A stretch of 64,000 nt of DNA, taken from assembly GCA_020635255.1 (NCBI GenBank), contig JACKAC010000002.1, forward strand, positions 248,001-312,000. The letters are read 5' to 3'. Origin of the DNA: Ignavibacteriales bacterium. Lineage in GTDB: Bacteria > Bacteroidota > Ignavibacteria > Tepidaquicellales > Tepidaquicellaceae. The notes below the pieces were generated by a model. It had not been told where the DNA came from. It did no database searches and was given only the letters and a program-made list of their open reading frames with translations. The stretch's first letter is position 1; each line of letters starts with the position of its first letter. The position numbers and the translations under genes were made by a program. Below, in pieces: positions 60,845-64,000 of the stretch.

Positions 60845-62242
60845 ATGAAAAAGTTTACTCTCATTTTTCCTTTGTTTTTGATGCTTACGTCGGTATCGTT
60901 CGGGAACATAATCAATGTACCGAACGACTACTCGACGATACAAGCGGCAATCAACGCTTCCGTGGACGGTGATACTATCCTAGTTGAACCCGGTACATAC
61001 ATGGAAAACATTAACTACCGTGACAAGAACATTGTCATTACCAGCCGGTATTATATAAGTCGTGATCCGAGCTATATCTCCAGCACAATCATAAACGGGA
61101 GCAGTCCGGTAAGTGCCGATACAGCGAGCTGTGTAATAATAAGTGGCGGACAGGACAGCTCGGCAATATTGCAGGGCTTTACACTGACCGGCGGGGGCGG
61201 TACAAAATGGTTAGACATACATGGTGCAGGTACATATAGAGAAGGGGGCGGCATCTTAATAGAGCTTTCCTCTCCGACTATTCAGCATAATATCATAAGA
61301 GATAACCTTGTTACAAATACGGTTGGTGTAGTGAGCACGGGCGGGGGGGGAATCAGGATCGGCGACGGTAACCCGAAAATATTAAATAACATTATAATTG
61401 GAAACACAGGAAAATACGGTGCCGGTGTTGTGCTAAATTATACCGGAGTATTGATAAAAAATAACGTGATCGCGAATAATTTTGGCTCAAATGCTTACGG
61501 AGCAGGATCGGGTATATGGAATACGGGTGGTTCTCTTAACTCAAAGGTAATCGAGAATAATACTATAGTTAATAACTCTGCGACTGCAGGCACAGCCGGG
61601 ATCCAGTCATATACCTCAATACTAATAATGAGGAATAATATTATCTGGGGGAATACAGCTCCCGGACCGAACCAAATAAGCGGATCAGTAAGTGTAAGAT
61701 ACTGTGATGTACAGGGTGGTTTCACGGGTGAAGGAAACATTAACGTTGCGCCGACATTCGATAGTACTAATTACTATCTTGCAACAGGTTCAGCGGGAAT
61801 AGATGAGGGAGATACGAGTATTATATATAATGATCTGGAAGATTCATTAAACCCGGGCAACGCGCTTTTCCCATCAAGAGGAACTTTGAGGAATGATATG
61901 GGTGCTTATGGCGGAAGCGGAGCCACAATACTTGGTGTAAGCACGGTTTCAATACAGAATATTTCACAGAGTATTCCGGAGAAATTTTATCTTGCGCAGA
62001 ATTTCCCGAATCCATTTAACCCATCTACCAAGATAAAATTTGATATACCGAAATCGGCAGGGGTAAAGCTAATAGTATATGACATTACCGGGAGGGAGGT
62101 AGCATCGCTGGTGGACGAAAGACTTGAAGCGGGGTCGTATCAGTACACTTTTAACGCGGTGAGCCTCCCAAGCGGAACTTACTTTTATACTATCGATGTG
62201 GATGGTGTGAAGGAAACAAAGAAGATGGTTTTGCTGAAGTAG
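60845..62242 (+). CDS. Right-handed parallel beta-helix protein with T9SS domain
   Basis: The ATG at 60845 opens a signal peptide (MKKFTLIFPLFLMLTSVSFG). An upstream in-frame ATG inside the sigma gene would spoil it. The 465-residue product then has VPNDYSTIQAAINASVDGDTILVEPGTY, the standard opening of pectate-lyase-like beta helices (quoted in parts), and repeated rungs such as NNIIIGNTG, NNVIANNFG, NNTIVNNSA and NNIIWGNTA. Catalytic residues cannot be named, so polysaccharide binding or lysis are both open. The last 85 residues are a T9SS type A domain (AQNFPNPFNPSTKI ... TKKMVLLK). It is coupled to the ECF sigma gene, suggesting regulated secretion. Confidence 0.87.
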   Translation: MKKFTLIFPLFLMLTSVSFGNIINVPNDYSTIQAAINASVDGDTILVEPGTYMENINYRDKNIVITSRYYISRDPSYISSTIINGSSPVSADTASCVIISGGQDSSAILQGFTLTGGGGTKWLDIHGAGTYREGGGILIELSSPTIQHNIIRDNLVTNTVGVVSTGGGGIRIGDGNPKILNNIIIGNTGKYGAGVVLNYTGVLIKNNVIANNFGSNAYGAGSGIWNTGGSLNSKVIENNTIVNNSATAGTAGIQSYTSILIMRNNIIWGNTAPGPNQISGSVSVRYCDVQGGFTGEGNINVAPTFDSTNYYLATGSAGIDEGDTSIIYNDLEDSLNPGNALFPSRGTLRNDMGAYGGSGATILGVSTVSIQNISQSIPEKFYLAQNFPNPFNPSTKIKFDIPKSAGVKLIVYDITGREVASLVDERLEAGSYQYTFNAVSLPSGTYFYTIDVDGVKETKKMVLLK

Positions 62243-62243
62243 G

Positions 62244-63155
62244 TCAAAAAATTGCGCCCTGTTCTTCTTTTGTTATTAACCCAGGCTCGGGAATACTAAG
62301 CCTGCATTTTTTATTTAATTCTTTTATTGTGTAAGCCAGGAGTTCAGGCGAATCTCTCTCCTCGTGCTGGTGCATGAAAAAATATACCTGCTTTATATTC
62401 TTTTTCATCCACCGGTTTATTATTTCCACCCAGTCATCAACCCTCTTGTAATCCGTAGGGTGAAGACTATTTCCCACAAAGCGAATAAATGCAACCGGTG
62501 TGGTAAGCTTCATATGAAGTACATCACGTCTGTCGGAAGTATCAGTTATCACGGTGCCAACCTTTAGCTGTTTTAACATGGCAAAGGTTTCCTCAGATAC
62601 ATCGCTATTTTTGAACCAGTCGGGGTGCCTAAGTTCAAGATGGATATCAACATCTTTGTGATATTTTTCCAGGTAATCTCTAAGCTGAGGAAAGCTTTTA
62701 GGGGCGAAATTTGGAGGTAATTGAAGAAATGACGGTCCGAGAGTGTTTTTAAATTCGGAGATCATATCAATGTAAGCTTCAGTCATGGAGTCCGCATCCT
62801 TTAATCTTTTTATGTGACTTATGAACTGCGGAAACTTAGGACAGTATTTGAATCCTTTTGGTGCTGTATCTCGCCACTTCGCTACGGTTTCCTTTGGAAA
62901 TATCCTGTAATGAGTAGCGTTCATTTCGATAGACTGGAAATGTTTTACATACTCGGCGAGGAAATCTTTTTCCTTAGTACCTTTCGGATATATCTTCCCG
63001 ATCCAATCCTTACGTCCCCACTTGGCGCATCCCGTGATTATCTCACTGCCTTTTTTTGTTTTCTTCAGGCTTCCGAGGACTTTCTCGGTAATAGGCGGAT
63101 CATCTGGGATAGTGAAATCAATTTTATCAATATTCTCAGCCTGCCCAAATTTCAT
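62244..63155 (-). CDS. DUF72 family protein (YecE-like)
   Basis: This 303-residue cytoplasmic protein of the DUF72 family probably has a TIM-barrel fold. Motifs are: TGCAKWGRKDWIGKIYP at residues 41-57, VKHFQSIEMNATHYRIFP, FKYCPKFPQFISHIK, FLQLPPNFAPK, and LELRHPDWF near 184. Late segments IRFVGNSLHPTDYKRVDDWVE and YFFMHQHEERDSPELL match too (quoted in parts). The biochemical function is unknown in the family. The first 35 residues or so (MKFGQAENIDKIDF ...) are an extra N-terminal piece. It is convergent with the beta-helix gene and sits behind a lipoprotein gene on the same strand, stop and start abutting. Confidence 0.88.
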   Translation of the reverse strand: MKFGQAENIDKIDFTIPDDPPITEKVLGSLKKTKKGSEIITGCAKWGRKDWIGKIYPKGTKEKDFLAEYVKHFQSIEMNATHYRIFPKETVAKWRDTAPKGFKYCPKFPQFISHIKRLKDADSMTEAYIDMISEFKNTLGPSFLQLPPNFAPKSFPQLRDYLEKYHKDVDIHLELRHPDWFKNSDVSEETFAMLKQLKVGTVITDTSDRRDVLHMKLTTPVAFIRFVGNSLHPTDYKRVDDWVEIINRWMKKNIKQVYFFMHQHEERDSPELLAYTIKELNKKCRLSIPEPGLITKEEQGAIF

Positions 63156-63581
63156 TTATTCTCTATCTACCTTTGATATTAATGAATCTAGTCCTTCCAT
63201 TAGCATAAACTGCCTGTCCTGGATGGAGAGTATGGCAATATTTGAATCGAACATTGCGGCAGAATCCAATTTTGAAAGGGAATCGGTTACATGAATGTCT
63301 TGCTCAATTACACTCAAGAAACGCTCTCTGAATTTTTCAGCATCAGTCCATCCGTCCAGAGGCTTCGTTTCCATTATCACTTTTCTATTCCTTTGAATAT
63401 TGTATTCATAACTGCTGATGTATTCAGGTTTTCGGAGTTTATAACCTTCATCAATGATCTGCGCGAGCTGGGATTTCATTTTATACAGGTATTCGAGCTT
63501 CAGCCTTTTGTCGCCGGAGCTGATGCTATTACATCCGCTGAGGATAACTATTATCAGGATAGTAAAGATAGTCCGGGTCAA
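63156..63581 (-). CDS. Small lipoprotein, unknown function
   Basis: The start is TTG at 63581, preceded by GAGGAG at normal spacing and overlapping the upstream gene's stop as TTGA. A longer frame from 63623 would overlap that gene by 46 bases. The 141-residue product begins TRTIFTILIIVILSGC, with a lipobox Cys17, and the rest is a charged helical hairpin-like domain (YLYKMKSQLAQIIDEGYKL, AEKFRERFLSVIEQDIHVTDSLSKL; quoted in parts) that could be a coiled coil. I do not recognise it. It is translationally coupled to the metallopeptidase gene. Confidence 0.75.
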   Translation of the reverse strand: MTRTIFTILIIVILSGCNSISSGDKRLKLEYLYKMKSQLAQIIDEGYKLRKPEYISSYEYNIQRNRKVIMETKPLDGWTDAEKFRERFLSVIEQDIHVTDSLSKLDSAAMFDSNIAILSIQDRQFMLMEGLDSLISKVDRE

Positions 63582-64000
63582 TATATCTCCTCGGCTTTTT
63601 TGTATGCGGTATAAAAATCCCATCCGCCATTAAGATGGTTCATCATTTTTACTAGTCCTTTTCTGCCTGAGATCTCAAACCAGCGTGTAACCTCCATTCC
63701 CGATCGCCAGTACGCAAGGTTGCTTCGCGAGGGGCTTGAGTAAAAGTCTTCATCAGACGATATCCTATCGAGAGGGAGCATTTCGGGAGTGCTTTTTGTC
63801 ATATTATTCCATTCAGTAAGATAGTCCGTATATGACTGAGGATATTCTTTGCATAATATCATAGCCAGTCCTTCATGAAACCATAACGGGATCTTTTTAT
63901 CGTTTTCATAACCTACTCGTGAGTAAAGTTCGGCGTGACACATTTCGTGGCTCACATCGTCGGAGTTCATGCCAAACGGACTGATAACTATATACTCGCC
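63578..64000 (-). CDS. Peptidase MA-like zinc metallopeptidase, C-terminal part
   Basis: The frame is open to the right edge, so the N-terminus is missing and 140 residues are seen. VSHEMCHAELYSRVG holds an HExxH zinc site (His-Glu-Met-Cys-His), and PLWFHEGLAMIL about 20 residues on supplies the third zinc ligand Glu, the gluzincin arrangement of the peptidase MA/M1-like clan. SNLAYWRSGMEVTRWFEISGRKGLVKMM is the helical downstream domain (quoted in parts: YWRSGMEVTRWFE). A membrane or secreted protease is likely but the export signal is outside the window. The downstream lipoprotein overlaps it by 4 bases. Confidence 0.8.
   Translation of the reverse strand, partial: GEYIVISPFGMNSDDVSHEMCHAELYSRVGYENDKKIPLWFHEGLAMILCKEYPQSYTDYLTEWNNMTKSTPEMLPLDRISSDEDFYSSPSRSNLAYWRSGMEVTRWFEISGRKGLVKMMNHLNGGWDFYTAYKKAEEIY

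Noticed and set aside
1..64000. tRNA, rRNA, CRISPR array, insertion sequence or prophage
   Set aside because: No cloverleaf, rRNA core, regularly spaced repeats, transposase motifs or phage structural genes were seen on either strand.

Overview
The window reads as a chromosomal segment of a member of the FCB superphylum, most likely Ignavibacteriota or a close relative. The main reasons are five secreted proteins that end in a type IX secretion (T9SS type A) C-terminal domain carrying the QNYPNPFNP-type motif, a TonB-dependent receptor with a carboxypeptidase-regulatory-like N-terminus, Omp28 and DUF6029-like envelope proteins, weak or absent Shine-Dalgarno sites, several TTG starts, and promoters of the form TTGACA-N17-TAnnTTTG, whose -7 half is the Bacteroidota-type element. 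No rRNA, tRNA, CRISPR array, insertion sequence or prophage was recognised. Coding density is very high and no gap exceeds 300 bases.

Layout. 1-2768: end of an isocitrate dehydrogenase, then a small regulated operon (two paralogous membrane proteins, a winged-helix repressor-like protein and a pterin carbinolamine dehydratase) behind a promoter overlapped by twin palindromes. 2782-9690: TonB-dependent receptor plus TPR-like periplasmic protein, an outer-membrane barrel behind a structured leader, a two-domain chromate transporter-like protein and a convergent helical protein of unknown role. 9951-17703: a small DUF1059-like protein, a penicillin-acylase-family hydrolase, a HAD acid phosphatase, rsmA and mfd. 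17806-22112: two secreted proteins, a GH81 laminarinase and a sialidase-like Asp-box protein. 22226-28992: an alpha-glucan operon (glgB, TfoX-like, GH57, malQ, unknown). 29048-30784: a T9SS cargo protein on the minus strand.

31041-38723 is an eight-gene minus-strand operon for a surface glycan. It holds a GT-B-like transferase, an SpsF-type cytidylyltransferase, a split transketolase, a glutamate-1-semialdehyde-aminotransferase-like enzyme, an SDR, a NeuB-type synthase without its SAF domain, and a fatty-acid-hydroxylase-family protein. Together they look like a route to an unusual aminated 2-keto-3-deoxy sugar acid. It is the best candidate here for an undescribed system.

38945-48975: dnaG with a coupled exported protein, a SLC13 anion symporter, a large Asp-box T9SS protein, a GxxExxY protein in repeat-like DNA, a PTS enzyme I lacking nearby partners, and a phosphoglucose/phosphomannose isomerase. 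49053-53465: an isolated nuoH followed by a TlpA / DUF6029-like / Omp28 envelope cluster. 53483-58697 (minus): guanidinium-type SMR exporter, comM, der and kup. 58863-64000: a Na+/Ca2+ exchanger, an ECF sigma factor with a Cys-containing tail coupled to a T9SS beta-helix protein, a DUF72 protein, a small lipoprotein and the end of a zinc metallopeptidase that runs off the window.
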